NCBI RefSeq assembly: GCF_000152885.1
Contig: NZ_CH672406.1
Location: 125,720 to 189,719 of the forward strand
DNA from: Idiomarina baltica OS145
Lineage (GTDB): Bacteria > Pseudomonadota > Gammaproteobacteria > Enterobacterales > Alteromonadaceae
DNA: 64,000 nt
Direction: 5' to 3'
Made by a program: the position numbers and the translations under genes. This document shows, one piece after another, positions 1 through 8,407 of the stretch. Below the pieces are notes generated by a model, which worked only from the letters and a program-made list of their open reading frames with translations, had not been told where the DNA came from and ran no database searches. The first letter of the stretch is position 1, and every line of letters begins with the position of its first letter.

Positions 1-117
1 TCAGGAGCGGACGTTAACGCTCGAGTACAAGAATAGTGTCGGCTTGTATGTATTGCTCTCAGCTTTAGGGATTTGGCGATATCGCTCCGTACACTTGCTC
101 ATGTTTCATATTAAAGT

Positions 118-1368
118 CTAATCAATTCTAAACTCCTTAATATGTTTAAGTTTGCCCTGAGCATCAGTAACTTTAAGTATTCGCGTTGATTCCGAAATGA
201 AAATGCCACTCGGTACACTAGTGTCGTGAATGACGATTCTATCGGAGGGGACTTCGTCGGAGTTACCGACTTTGTACGCTTCAATTGTGCATGGAAAAAA
301 CTGTTTGCACCACGACGGGTCAACGGGCATTAATTCTTTACCCAATCGTGCCCATTGGGGACGGTTTAAGCGGTACTCAGTACGCGGCCAAATTACGGTA
401 ACATCGTACTCTTCCGGCGTTGGAGACCAATACTCACCGTTCCCTTTTGTTAGCACAACGGGATTACTGAAATCATGTTTATCGATGACCCAAGTATAAC
501 TTTTGGGTTCGTATTTTACGTCGCTTCGCTCGGTGAAGTCTGTTTGATTGATGGTCAGTGGATCGGTCTTTAGCGACTCTTTCAAATAGTGAGCGAGCCA
601 TCGGCTTTCATTAATGTGACTATATCCCACATGAATGAGCATTTTGGCATCGGGCTCACTGTTAAATACTTTTGTGCGAAGATTCTTCACAGCACTTCGC
701 TCCCGCGCCTCTGTTCCCGCTCCGACTTCAGAACCGTAATCATAGGATACGAGTTGAAACCCCAACTGACGAGCTCGCAGCACTAAATTGGAAAAAAGCG
801 GTTCATTTGTGTAAAAGCCTGCTTTCTCGTTAACGTATTCAGGGGGTAACTTATTTTCAGCGTTAGCCGAGAGTGCCTCTAAAGCCAAATAGCGAAATCC
901 TTGGTTCCATAGACTTTCCAGTAACCTGTAGGTGAGAATGCGGTGTTGCGGTACATGGTGAGCTTCGTTGACCATCACTATTTGATACTTACCAGCGGTA
1001 TCAGCAATGTTTTTGACAGCATCTTGTGTTTTCAACGCTTTAACCGCGGTGTTTAACTGATCAGAGTAAGGGTCGTGTTGATCAAAGGCATACAGGGCTT
1101 GCTGGTGTTGCCCCGTAAATGAATATGCTGTGCCAAGCTCTTGCAGCAGAAAATCGAGCACAGGATGATTATCTTCATACTCTAATAAAAGTGCCTCCAA
1201 AATTTCGATTTTAGCACTTAAGGTTTTTCCATTGGTTTGTTCATAGACTCGACTAGACGCCCTATTTATTTCCTTTAAATATTCTTCTGCAGACAACTCG
1301 TCAGCAGAGAGCGGCAACACACTGAATAAAGTGATCATGAATACCGCAACCAAGTTGAACGTTTTCAC
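118..1368 (-). CDS. Exported ChaN/TIKI-superfamily-like protein
   Basis: A 416-aa protein with an N-terminal signal peptide (hydrophobic residues about 7-22, ending in PLSADE), so it is probably periplasmic. After a helical, TPR-like N-terminal part (about 25-110), the middle carries IVMVNEAHHVPQHR followed by YLALEAL and later IHVGYSH. This spacing (GExHxxxxHR ... E ... vGxxH) is the metal-site pattern of the ChaN/TraB/TIKI/erythromycin-esterase superfamily, with N-E replacing G-E. The C-terminal 120 residues look like a beta-rich domain without a recognised family. The activity is not known. The gene ends close to the left edge and looks monocistronic, with about 300 bases separating it from the histidine kinase gene. 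The superfamily call is moderate; the exact function is open. Confidence 0.7.
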   Translation of the reverse strand: MKTFNLVAVFMITLFSVLPLSADELSAEEYLKEINRASSRVYEQTNGKTLSAKIEILEALLLEYEDNHPVLDFLLQELGTAYSFTGQHQQALYAFDQHDPYSDQLNTAVKALKTQDAVKNIADTAGKYQIVMVNEAHHVPQHRILTYRLLESLWNQGFRYLALEALSANAENKLPPEYVNEKAGFYTNEPLFSNLVLRARQLGFQLVSYDYGSEVGAGTEARERSAVKNLRTKVFNSEPDAKMLIHVGYSHINESRWLAHYLKESLKTDPLTINQTDFTERSDVKYEPKSYTWVIDKHDFSNPVVLTKGNGEYWSPTPEEYDVTVIWPRTEYRLNRPQWARLGKELMPVDPSWCKQFFPCTIEAYKVGNSDEVPSDRIVIHDTSVPSGIFISESTRILKVTDAQGKLKHIKEFRID

Positions 1369-1540
1369 AAATTATATTCCTTGAATTATTGTTGTTGGCG
1401 TGACCTTAGAGTGACCTTCATTTTTTTCAATACGAATCACCGTAAACAACTTATATAAACACCAAAATAACAAAACACGCAAAATTTTCGAAGTGAGCGA
1501 GCCTCGTATTTTCGGCATTCCTCATACTGATGAGCAACGT

Positions 1541-1630
1541 AGAGGCTAGTCACTATTTGAAGTAGACCAAGAGTCAGAAATGTCTGCTGCTCGCTCATTG
1601 CTGACGTTCAGCTTTGTGCCAAGAGCGGAC
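1541..1630. repeat. Dispersed intergenic repeat, copy 1
   Basis: This stretch of the noncoding gap between the exported protein and the histidine kinase resembles 4429-4526. Shared blocks are agaggctag at the left end, then tgctgac(g/c)ttc and a terminal gcc(a)a(g/c)agcggac. The first bases of the window (gagcggacgttaacgc) look like the end of a third copy. The gap 1369-1664 otherwise shows no gene. Confidence 0.5.
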
Positions 1631-1664
1631 CGTGGTATCAGCTGACCTTGCCGCTTCAATTAAC

Positions 1665-2834
1665 TTACGCGAGTACCGTAGTGGGAGTTATTTTGACGCG
1701 ATAAATATCGCTAGTTTGTTCGATACTCACGCTCCAGTTCATGACTTTAGCGATGCGTTTTACTAAATACTGACCATGACCCAAGCCCTGATAGTAAGGA
1801 CGCTCTGAGGACTCCCCCAAACTATTTTCAAAAACAATCGCCCCACCATCACTTTGATGAACCCTGAGACCGCTAGCATCGCCATGGTAAAAACCATTGC
1901 TTATCAGGTTCTGACACAACAAACTGATTAAATTTTGATTGCCGTATACTCTAAGTCGGGGTGGAAGGTCGACATGACAGTCAAAAACAAGGTCCGGGTG
2001 CACACGATGAATTCCTAAAATGGCCTCCTCTAGCAGCGGCACAAAACTCAATTCAGTAAAGTTGAGGTTTTCCTTGCGAGCCAGAGCAAGTAACACATTG
2101 ATTGTTTGTTGGAGCTCACTCGTTGCATGCTGCAAAAGCTTCATCGTGTCAGGTGGTAGGGCGTCATCACGAATGAGTGTCAGAGTGTTTTTGATTAACG
2201 TAATCGGTGTACGTAATTCATGGCTAACGTCGCGCGTAAAGTCTTTTTCACGTTGCAAAGCGCTCTGCAATTCAGAGTAAGTGTAATAAAAAGCATCCGC
2301 TAACTGACCAATTTCGTCCTCACGAGATAAACGTTTAATCGACGCGTCAGCATTGTCACGTTGCCGAAGAACCTGCTCCGTCAGGTTGCGAATGGGCTGA
2401 GCTATTCGGTTCGCGATAATCCAAGTAGCAAGCAAAGCCAATACGATAGCAGCCAGCGCCAAACTCGTGTTAAATAAATTTAACACGCCATTAAATCTGG
2501 AAAAAGGTAAGGCTTCGGTTGCATCTAACAGTTTCCATACCGGGGCTCCTTGCGCGTCTTTGGTTGCGTAGCTATAAACCGTCTGCTCTACGCATTCATA
2601 GACAGTTATGTTCGTATCATGGAGTAAAGACGTTGAGTTGCACGCTGGCAAATCTACTTCGGAATACACTGTCGTTATCATTCCGGGTGGGTCAGTCTCT
2701 AACAAGACTGACGCTGTAACGGCTTCAGATGTGGTGATCGCGAGATAGCTCAGGCGCATGTAGACGAAGCTAATGATGAGAACCAAAACGCCAAATGAGA
2801 TGAATAACTTGGCTCTTATGCTATTAGCCCTCAT
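1665..2834 (-). CDS. Two-component sensor histidine kinase
   Basis: A membrane sensor kinase of about 389 residues. It has a first TM helix (about 8-28), a periplasmic sensor loop of roughly 90 residues with two Cys, a second TM helix (about 122-142), a HAMP-like linker, and a DHp helix with the phospho-accepting His near residue 205 in FTRDVSHELRTPI. The ATPase domain has an N-box-like QNLISNGFYHG and a GLGHGQYLVKRI G2 box. The G1 box is ENSLGE rather than the usual DxGxG, which is slightly divergent. I place the start at the ATG one base after the stop of the response-regulator gene; an upstream ATG at 2867 would overlap that gene. It surely pairs with the adjacent regulator; the signal is unknown. 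Confidence 0.9.
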   Translation of the reverse strand: MRANSIRAKLFISFGVLVLIISFVYMRLSYLAITTSEAVTASVLLETDPPGMITTVYSEVDLPACNSTSLLHDTNITVYECVEQTVYSYATKDAQGAPVWKLLDATEALPFSRFNGVLNLFNTSLALAAIVLALLATWIIANRIAQPIRNLTEQVLRQRDNADASIKRLSREDEIGQLADAFYYTYSELQSALQREKDFTRDVSHELRTPITLIKNTLTLIRDDALPPDTMKLLQHATSELQQTINVLLALARKENLNFTELSFVPLLEEAILGIHRVHPDLVFDCHVDLPPRLRVYGNQNLISLLCQNLISNGFYHGDASGLRVHQSDGGAIVFENSLGESSERPYYQGLGHGQYLVKRIAKVMNWSVSIEQTSDIYRVKITPTTVLA

Positions 2835-2835
2835 C

Positions 2836-3522
2836 TTAATCCAGTCCTTTAAGTTGGTAGCCCACATTACTGATGGTAAACAGAAGCTGTCGCCCGCTCA
2901 CATGCTCTAACACCTTACGCAAAGAATAGATATGGGACTTCAATGCATTACTTTCAGGTGGATCTGCGCCCCAAATAGCACTTATCAGGTTGGAGCGACT
3001 CACTGGATAAGGATGGGCAACGAGCAACTCGCTCAAAAGCTTTAAGCCGATGCCGGTCAGTGGTATTGGTGTCTGCTGCCAGTGTGCGGTCATCGCACGC
3101 ATATCGACTCGCAAACCACCTTCGATTAATAAGCTGTCCCGGTGGAGTTCGGGGCGTCGAGAGAGCGCCTCGCAGCGCAGTGCTAGTTCACGTAAATCAT
3201 ATGGTTTCGTCAGGTAATCATCGGCACCATGACCAAAGCCTTTGGCTTTATCTTCAAAGGCATCACGCGCAGTTACCATTAATATGGGCTGATTGCGTTG
3301 GGCTTGTTCTTTGATAGCCTGACAGACGGCTAGGCCATCTGTGTCAGGAAGATTCAAATCAAGTAAGATTACGTTAAATTGCGCGTTTAATGCTAGTTTT
3401 ATTCCTAACTGTCCAGAGGAGGCAAAATCCACGTTCCAACCCAACCCTTCGAGAAAGTCGACGACCTGTCTGGCAATCGCTAAGTTATCCTCGATAAGTA
3501 AAATTGAACGTTCTTTGGGCAT
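2836..3522 (-). CDS. OmpR/PhoB-type response regulator
   Basis: A 228-aa regulator with an N-terminal receiver (about 5-115) and a C-terminal winged-helix DNA-binding domain (about 130-225). The acidic pocket is IEDN near residue 10, the phospho-acceptor is Asp55 in LLDLNLPD, and MVTARD and YLTKPYD supply the conserved Thr and Lys, so the receiver looks functional. The output domain has the OmpR signature (LLSELL, VSRSNLISAIWG, LKSHIYSLRKVLE). The kinase gene follows immediately downstream, and a hydrolase gene lies 27 bases upstream on the same strand. The three therefore look like one transcript in which the hydrolase is a likely member or target. Confidence 0.93.
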   Translation of the reverse strand: MPKERSILLIEDNLAIARQVVDFLEGLGWNVDFASSGQLGIKLALNAQFNVILLDLNLPDTDGLAVCQAIKEQAQRNQPILMVTARDAFEDKAKGFGHGADDYLTKPYDLRELALRCEALSRRPELHRDSLLIEGGLRVDMRAMTAHWQQTPIPLTGIGLKLLSELLVAHPYPVSRSNLISAIWGADPPESNALKSHIYSLRKVLEHVSGRQLLFTISNVGYQLKGLD

Positions 3523-3549
3523 GGTGTGCTCCTCTTAAAGACTTTCTTA

Positions 3550-4305
3550 TTATGAGCCTTCGGCGGCAAGATTCAAAATAGCATTCGCTATCTCTTCTGG
3601 ATACTCACTATGAATCGAGTGACCCCATTTGTCGGAACGAATATGCTGACCAGCCCGAATTAAACTAAATAGCTCGTTATGCATTTGCATCCATAATTCT
3701 TTGCCAGCTTTAGTCTCCTCAATAAACATTGGCTCAGGATGAATCTGCGTCGAGGTATAAAGTGTCACACGCAGATCAGCAGGTAACGGTATCAAGTTTT
3801 CATCAGTGCTATCGAGTTCTTGCATGAGCACCTTATAGTGCGGCAATAGATGCGAGGGCATGTATTTTGCCATCACCTTGTCATCGCGCGCGACGCGCTC
3901 AGAATCCAGTTTTCGATAACGCACGCGTTGAACTTTAACTGTTGGTTCAATAAGCACCACGCCAAGTACCTGCGAGCTAGCCTCGCGCATAGCTTCGGTC
4001 ACAATTAAACCTCCGTAGGAGTGCCCTACCACAATAACTTGACGCTGTTCACTCTCACGGTGAATCTTTTTGATTAATGAACTAACGTCTTGCTGAATAG
4101 TTGTCGGCTGAGTGTTTGCAGAGGCCAGGCTAAGGCGAGTTGGATTGATGACTTTGATATTGGCCGGTAGCTGTTCGATGACTGGGTTCCAAACTTCTCC
4201 GTCGATACCGAACCCAGATTCAAAGATAACAGTTACTTCTTCTGCCGCAACCGAGTAAGTCGGGATTAGTAAAAACAAACAATAAATAATTTTATGTAGA
4301 CGCAT
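3550..4305 (-). CDS. Exported alpha/beta hydrolase
   Basis: A 251-aa protein with a signal peptide (about 1-20, ending SVAAEE). The alpha/beta-hydrolase fold shows the nucleophile elbow VVGHSYGG with Ser near residue 96, an early FESGFG turn that can form the oxyanion hole, and a late WGHSIHSEYP segment with the catalytic His near residue 230. It is likely periplasmic or secreted and may be a lipase- or esterase-like enzyme; the substrate is not predictable. It is the first gene of the operon with the response regulator and kinase. Confidence 0.88.
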   Translation of the reverse strand: MRLHKIIYCLFLLIPTYSVAAEEVTVIFESGFGIDGEVWNPVIEQLPANIKVINPTRLSLASANTQPTTIQQDVSSLIKKIHRESEQRQVIVVGHSYGGLIVTEAMREASSQVLGVVLIEPTVKVQRVRYRKLDSERVARDDKVMAKYMPSHLLPHYKVLMQELDSTDENLIPLPADLRVTLYTSTQIHPEPMFIEETKAGKELWMQMHNELFSLIRAGQHIRSDKWGHSIHSEYPEEIANAILNLAAEGS

Positions 4306-4428
4306 GAGTCGCTCCTTTATGTAATTTCAAATGAAATTATCAGAGCAAAGGTGAAATAGCGGTGAAAAAAGATCGCTACTATCTGGTAAAGCCGAATATT
4401 AGTAGTCGCATTTTCCTGCTGAAAACAC

Positions 4429-4526
4429 AGAGGCTAGAGCTATTACTTAGTATGCGGCAGGTCAGAGCAAACCCAACGTCGGCTCATCGCTCTTTGCTGA
4501 CCTTCGGATTTGAGCCAACAGCGGAC
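4429..4526. repeat. Dispersed intergenic repeat, copy 2
   Basis: Partner of the repeat at 1541-1630, with the same end blocks (agaggctag ... agcggac). It abuts the first attC-like site of the cassette array, so the repeat may mark the chromosomal edge of that array. A 74-codon open frame at 4362-4586 runs across both the repeat and the attC site and is probably not a gene. Confidence 0.5.
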
Positions 4527-4652
4527 ATTAACGCCGTGTTAAGGGGCGCAGGCACGCAATACAAATGTGACTGCATTACGCCTTAACCACTAAACAAACT
4601 GCAAACCAAAAATGCCACGCGTACCAAGTCCCTCTTTAACGCTTTGTTAGCT
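4526..4652 (-). other. attC-like integron recombination site (cassette A end)
   Basis: The right end reads gttagct on the plus strand, so on the minus strand the R''-type box AGCTAAC contains the stop codon of the cassette gene. The left end is attaacgcc. Inside lie paired blocks gttaagggg and ccctctttaac. The R'' box is an exact complement of the GTTAGCT that begins the same cassette at 6667-6673, which is the expected signature of a cassette whose attC is completed on circularisation. Confidence 0.65.
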
Positions 4653-4781
4653 TTGCTTCCGAAGTAACGCAGACTCATATTCTCCCCTCGGAATGTATTC
4701 CGCGCTGCAATGATGGCAACTGAAGATATCTAGATTTCTAATCACTTCTTCTGCTATAACAATATCTCTGTTGCATAGTTG
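4647..4781 (-). pseudogene. 3' remnant of zinc-ribbon cassette gene split by the IS
   Basis: This piece continues the reading frame of 5959-6654 after removal of the insertion sequence and one copy of its 4-bp target duplication. The restored junction reads YDVKCQLCNRDIV, which recreates a CxxC knuckle. The piece then supplies FSCHHCSAEY, the second CxxC, and ends LLRKQS. The joined protein would be about 268 aa with two zinc ribbons. The stop codon lies inside the attC R'' box. Confidence 0.75.
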
Positions 4782-4855
4782 TGACGTCTCCCCCAAAAAT
4801 AGGACCATGACATCGATGAGATTTCCATTAAAATGGGTCAAGTGGAGATCTCGAT

Positions 4856-5119
4856 ATGAAAAAACGTTACAGCGAAGAACAAATAATCAAAGCCATCAAA
4901 GAGCATGAGGCCGGTGCAAAAGTTGACGAAATTTGTCGTCGCATGGGCATTTCCAGCGGCACGTTTTATAACTGGCGTAGTAAATACGCCGGAATGGAAG
5001 TGAATGAGGCCAAGCGTTTAAAAGAGCTTGAGTCTGAGAATAGCAAGCTTAAAAAGCTACTGGCGGAGAAAATTCTTGAGACAGAAGCCTTAAAGGACGT
5101 TGTCTCAAAAAAGTGGTGA
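4856..5119 (+). CDS. IS3-family transposase OrfA
   Basis: An 87-aa OrfA. Residues 5-50 form a helix-turn-helix (EEQIIKAIKEHEAGAKVDEICRRMGISSGTFYNWRSKY). Residues 53-85 are a leucine-zipper-like coiled coil (LKELESENSKLKKLLAEKILE). It recognises the terminal repeats and joins OrfB by programmed frameshifting. The stop overlaps the start of orfB by a few bases, and the run of A near 5107-5112 is a plausible slippage site. Confidence 0.92.
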   Translation: MKKRYSEEQIIKAIKEHEAGAKVDEICRRMGISSGTFYNWRSKYAGMEVNEAKRLKELESENSKLKKLLAEKILETEALKDVVSKKW

Positions 5120-5931
5120 AGCCCGCCAGCAAGAAGCGTGTCGTAGAGCACTTAATCTCTGCGTATAAGCTAAGCGAGCGTCTTGCGTGCAAGTTGGTCG
5201 GGCTGAGCCGAACAGCGTACCGATATAAGCCAAAGCAACGAGATGACGAGCGGGTAACAACTCGCCTAAAGGAGCTTGCCGTGGAATATCCACGGTATGG
5301 CTATTTACTGCTGCATGGGCTGCTTAAGCGCGAGGGGCTTGTAAAGAATAAGAAGCGAACCTATCGCCTTTATACCGAACAAGGGCTTCAGGTTCGGACC
5401 AAGAAACGTAAAAAGCTGAGACGACCGCGTGTCGTTATGGATGCACCGCAGCGTGTTAATGAGCGATGGTCGATGGACTTTGTGTCTGACCAGCTGGCAA
5501 GTGCCCGACGTTTCAGAGTCTTGAACGTTGTCGATGACTTTAGCCGGGAAATGGTTGGGCAACTTGTCTCAGTATCGATTTCAGGACAGCAAGTATCGCG
5601 CTTTTTGTCTCAGCTTATCGAGGAGCGCAGAAAGCCAGAGCATATTGTCTGCGATAATGGCACCGAATTTACCAGTAAAGCCATGTTTTTCTGGAGCAAA
5701 AGCAACGATGTAAGGTTGAGTTTTATTCAGCCAGGAAAACCAACACAGAACGCTTTTGTTGAGAGTTTGAATGGTAAGTTTAGGAATGAATGTCTGGATC
5801 AGAACTGGTTTAGAACGCTCGACGAAGCGAGGTATGAAATAGAGCAATGGCAGCGTCATTACAATTACGAACGTCCGCATAGCTCGTTAAATTATCTACC
5901 GCCTGTGGAGTTTGCAAAACAGGTAGCTTAA
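5113..5931 (+). CDS. IS3-family transposase OrfB (DDE integrase)
   Basis: A 272-aa catalytic subunit with an N-terminal HTH_21-like region (about 40-95, YPRYGYLLLHGLLKREG) and an rve integrase core. The triad is visible: Asp in WSMDFVSD, Asp in VCDNGTEF, and Glu in FVESLNGKFRNECLD. The end, YNYERPHSSLNYLPPVEFA, is typical for the family. Length and motifs are intact, so the element may still be active. Confidence 0.94.
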   Translation: MVKPASKKRVVEHLISAYKLSERLACKLVGLSRTAYRYKPKQRDDERVTTRLKELAVEYPRYGYLLLHGLLKREGLVKNKKRTYRLYTEQGLQVRTKKRKKLRRPRVVMDAPQRVNERWSMDFVSDQLASARRFRVLNVVDDFSREMVGQLVSVSISGQQVSRFLSQLIEERRKPEHIVCDNGTEFTSKAMFFWSKSNDVRLSFIQPGKPTQNAFVESLNGKFRNECLDQNWFRTLDEARYEIEQWQRHYNYERPHSSLNYLPPVEFAKQVA

Positions 5932-5958
5932 AACTGAAATTTCATCGATAAGATGGTG

Positions 5959-6654
5959 TTAGTTCAGGGGAAAGGTCAGTTGGCATTTAACGTCATAAGT
6001 ATTGCAGCTCAGCTTAATTTCTTGTTTTACGATATTTGCCTTCACAGTAAGCAATGCGCCACATCGAAAATTACTACATTTCCGAGTTTCTCCGTCTCGT
6101 ACATTTTTTAAAGAAAATGCTATATCTTGTTGACATGCCGGACATTGTTTAATGTCTATATTTTTATAATTTATCAATATGTTACTTCTTACATATTGCT
6201 TGAGTTGTTCAGCAATATCACGTAAATCTTTCTGTATGTCTCGATGCGTTGCCTCAATAGCTTTCTGAGGTTCAACCAAATGCAAAAAGTTGCCGAGTTT
6301 ATTGTAAATCTTGTTCAACCACCGCACTGGAGGGAGTTTTTGTTCTCCCAAAAATAACCAACCAGACTCAGGTGGTTTACTAGAATGCGACAAATTTACT
6401 TCGACTACGCAGTCGGAGGCGGAAAGCTTATCCAATTCAACCAACATTTTTAGTGCTTTTGTAGGTTGCCATTTATTTACGATAGTGTTTGGTAAACACT
6501 CGACGCCATGAAGCAATTTCTGATAAACAATAGCCTCAATACAAAACCGTAATTCTAAGCAAGCATATACATGTTCAACTGAGTTATCAGATTCAATCAG
6601 GTTCAATGCTCTCTGTAGATGCTTGTCTTTATTGTATGTATGAAATACTGACAT
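5959..6654 (-). pseudogene. 5' part of zinc-ribbon cassette gene truncated by the IS
   Basis: An open frame of 231 codons whose last six codons are read from the right end of the insertion sequence, so the native protein is cut near residue 225. The N-terminal 150 residues are helical (LRFCIEAIVYQKL, HRDIQKDLRDIAEQL) and unrecognised. A zinc ribbon follows: CPACQQD ... RKCSNFRCGAL. The second ribbon is split, with CQ here and LC on the far side of the element. It was a gene cassette: attC-like sites lie on both sides (6667-6727 and 4526-4652). A truncated product with one ribbon could still be made. The function is unknown. Confidence 0.75.
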
Positions 6655-6666
6655 ATTACTCCTAAA

Positions 6667-6727
6667 AGCTAACGCCCGCGTAATAGTTGCAAGCTTGCGA
6701 GCGTCCTAATTGACGCGTTTGTTAGCA
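6667..6727 (-). other. attC-like integron recombination site (cassette B end)
   Basis: A 61-bp site bounded by agctaacgcc on the left and gcgtttgttagca on the right, with an inner palindromic core (ttgcaagcttgcga). The R''-type box TGCTAAC is an exact complement of the GTTAGCA that opens the same cassette at 7500-7506. This supports a genuine cassette between the two. Confidence 0.8.
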
Positions 6728-7477
6728 CTTTAGGGCCTCGCGCATCGATTTGATAAAACCTTGATGCAATAAAAAGACTTCAGAGGCCATTTCATTTACT
6801 GCTTTTACATCGTTATCAACCCATTCGGGCCAATCCAAATTACCTCGGACTCGATCTGGAACGACGCTTTGAAAGCCTCCAGATGTCGGAGCGGATTTCT
6901 TTGCTATCAACCAACTAAATTCATGGCACTTATTCCATAGCTCTTTGCGGATAGACTCTAGCTCTGGGTTTATAAAACTTTTCTCCGGGCAATTCCATTC
7001 ATCAACAAACTTATCAATATCTCTCAAGGAGTCTAGGTTAAAGGAGTTTCCGAAATCATGAGTTTCTAGAAGATAAGCTGACCGAGAACCGGAAGGGAAT
7101 ATTTCTAGAAATTCTTTAAATAACGCCTCATCTACTTCGCTTACTTTCTCAGCCTTCACCCTGTCTTGAATGTCGTTCTGATGCCGCAACCATTTCGAAA
7201 ATACGTTATGCAATAACGCTGAAATAATAAGGGAAAAGCCAAGCCAATAATCTGCTGTGCTAGACCCCATTTCAGATAAGGTAATAGCAGTCCCTGCGTT
7301 GAGATTAAAGGATTCAATAATCCAGTTGTATACCACCAACTTGAATGGTGTAGGTGTGAGTATTATCCCAGCTCCTAAGGTTACGACATACCAAGTCACC
7401 TTGTTGTAGAAATCTGGGAAGAGCCACTTTTTCCCGTATTTTATTATGAACTCTTTTACTTCTTCTTTCGTGAACAT
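6722..7477 (-). CDS. Cassette-encoded two-TM protein, unknown function
   Basis: A 251-aa protein. Two hydrophobic segments (about 25-47 and 76-92) place the N-terminal third in the membrane. The remaining 160 residues are soluble and acidic, with no recognised catalytic motif (FLEIFPSGSRSAYLLE, WNKCHEFSWLIAKKSAP). The stop codon region sits in the attC R'' box, as expected for an integron cassette, and the start lies about 23 bases inside the next cassette boundary. I do not recognise the family. Its neighbours are also single-gene cassettes, so no operon partner can be inferred. Confidence 0.8.
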   Translation of the reverse strand: MFTKEEVKEFIIKYGKKWLFPDFYNKVTWYVVTLGAGIILTPTPFKLVVYNWIIESFNLNAGTAITLSEMGSSTADYWLGFSLIISALLHNVFSKWLRHQNDIQDRVKAEKVSEVDEALFKEFLEIFPSGSRSAYLLETHDFGNSFNLDSLRDIDKFVDEWNCPEKSFINPELESIRKELWNKCHEFSWLIAKKSAPTSGGFQSVVPDRVRGNLDWPEWVDNDVKAVNEMASEVFLLHQGFIKSMREALKC

Positions 7478-7499
7478 GGAATCTCATTTATGTATTGAG

Positions 7500-7578
7500 T
7501 GCTAACGCCCCGCAATAAGCGGCGCGAAGAACGAGTTCCCGGCAACCGCAGGGAGCGCACTTGATTGCATGGTTATGT
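7500..7578 (-). other. attC-like integron recombination site (cassette C end)
   Basis: A 79-bp site running from tgctaacgccccgc to catggttatgt, with an imperfect inverted-repeat interior. The R''-type box ACATAAC exactly complements the GTTATGT that begins cassette C at 8346-8352. Because this sequence differs from the GTTAGC of the other sites, the match is strong evidence of cassette identity. Confidence 0.8.
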
Positions 7579-7610
7579 GATGTCACCGGCAATGTGACGA
7601 ATGTACAGCT

Positions 7611-8333
7611 CTATGCATTCGCATTTACCTGTTGAAGTACCAGTTGTCTAAGCTCTGATTCATCGCCCTTGATTCCTAGTTCAATGCTTTTATGATACGA
7701 CTTAATTTCTGGATCAAAACTGATAATTTTTTCAAACAGGTAAGATAGCTGTTCTTCTAGGAGCCTTCGACCTATACGACCGTTACCATCTACAAATGGG
7801 TGGATCATTTCAAAATAAATGTGAAATCGTGAAACAAATTCAATCTTGTCTTTTCTGCCATATGCTTTTACCTTAGCTACCTTTTTATTCCAGTCCCTGA
7901 TGATGTCAGACAAAGTCAGGTTAACCTCTTCTGCCGGCAGAAGATTGGTAATGTTTTCTTTCTCGGAGACTAGCGTTGTGCCCCCGGTACTATCATCAAT
8001 TTTGTAACATTTAATATAAACTTTATTTTCTCTAAGCTCTCCCGGTCTTCCGGGAGTACCTTGCAGTAAGGCACGGTGATTATCTAGAAGCGACCTTATT
8101 GAGAGCTTCCCGTTACTACCCAGAAACGAACAAGCCTTCATTTGCTTATTTAGGTAGGAAAGCCGGTGATCAAATGATGGGCTAACAACCTCAATTTTCC
8201 GATCTATTAGATGCTTTTTGATCAATGACCAAAGCCAAAGATGAATATTCCCCAGCCATCCCAAAAAAATGGGAATTATGATAGCTACTAAAGCTATCCA
8301 ATTGTCGGTTGTAAACTTTTCAATTGTAGCCAT
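7611..8333 (-). CDS. Membrane-anchored Fic-domain protein (cassette C)
   Basis: A 240-aa protein. Residues about 12-33 form a TM helix (WIALVAIIIPIFLGWLGN), so the rest is probably tethered at the inner membrane. The Fic core carries a complete active-site loop, HPFVDGNGRIGRR near residue 178-190, matching HPFx[D/E]GNGRxxR. It is therefore a candidate AMP-transferase acting on proteins. No clear (S/T)xxxE(G/N) inhibitory helix is visible, and no antitoxin gene sits beside it within the cassette. The protein is short for class II/III Fic enzymes. The gene ends just before attC and is a self-contained cassette. Confidence 0.85.
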   Translation of the reverse strand: MATIEKFTTDNWIALVAIIIPIFLGWLGNIHLWLWSLIKKHLIDRKIEVVSPSFDHRLSYLNKQMKACSFLGSNGKLSIRSLLDNHRALLQGTPGRPGELRENKVYIKCYKIDDSTGGTTLVSEKENITNLLPAEEVNLTLSDIIRDWNKKVAKVKAYGRKDKIEFVSRFHIYFEMIHPFVDGNGRIGRRLLEEQLSYLFEKIISFDPEIKSYHKSIELGIKGDESELRQLVLQQVNANA

Positions 8334-8345
8334 ATTGACCTAGTC

Positions 8346-8405
8346 ACATAACGCCTCAAACACCGGCGGAACGTAGCGACGTCCGCGTGCTTTGATTTGT
8401 TAGCG
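8346..8405 (-). other. attC-like integron recombination site (cassette D end)
   Basis: A 60-bp site from acataacgcctcaaa to tttgatttgttagcg, whose arms (cctcaaa / tttgatt; ccggcggac-like inner arms) can pair. The R'' box CGCTAAC complements all but the last base of the GTTAGCT at 9915-9921, which opens cassette D. Confidence 0.78.
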
Positions 8406-8407
8406 TT

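Larger units (their letters stand above)
4782..5978 (+). mobile_element. IS3-family insertion sequence, IS407-like group
   Basis: A complete 1,197-bp element. The imperfect terminal inverted repeats start TGACgTctCCCC on the left and TGACctttCCCC on the right (read inward), and both continue to an ATCGATGA block. It is flanked by a 4-bp duplication, gttg, at 4778-4781 and 5979-5982, the size usual for the IS407 group. It carries overlapping orfA and orfB with an intact DDE triad. It inserted into a minus-strand integron-cassette gene. Elements of this kind are copy-and-paste transposons that make circular intermediates. Confidence 0.92.

Noticed and set aside
4362..4586. 74-codon plus-strand frame
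   Set aside because: It covers a dispersed repeat and an attC-like site, has no ribosome site and no recognisable protein features.
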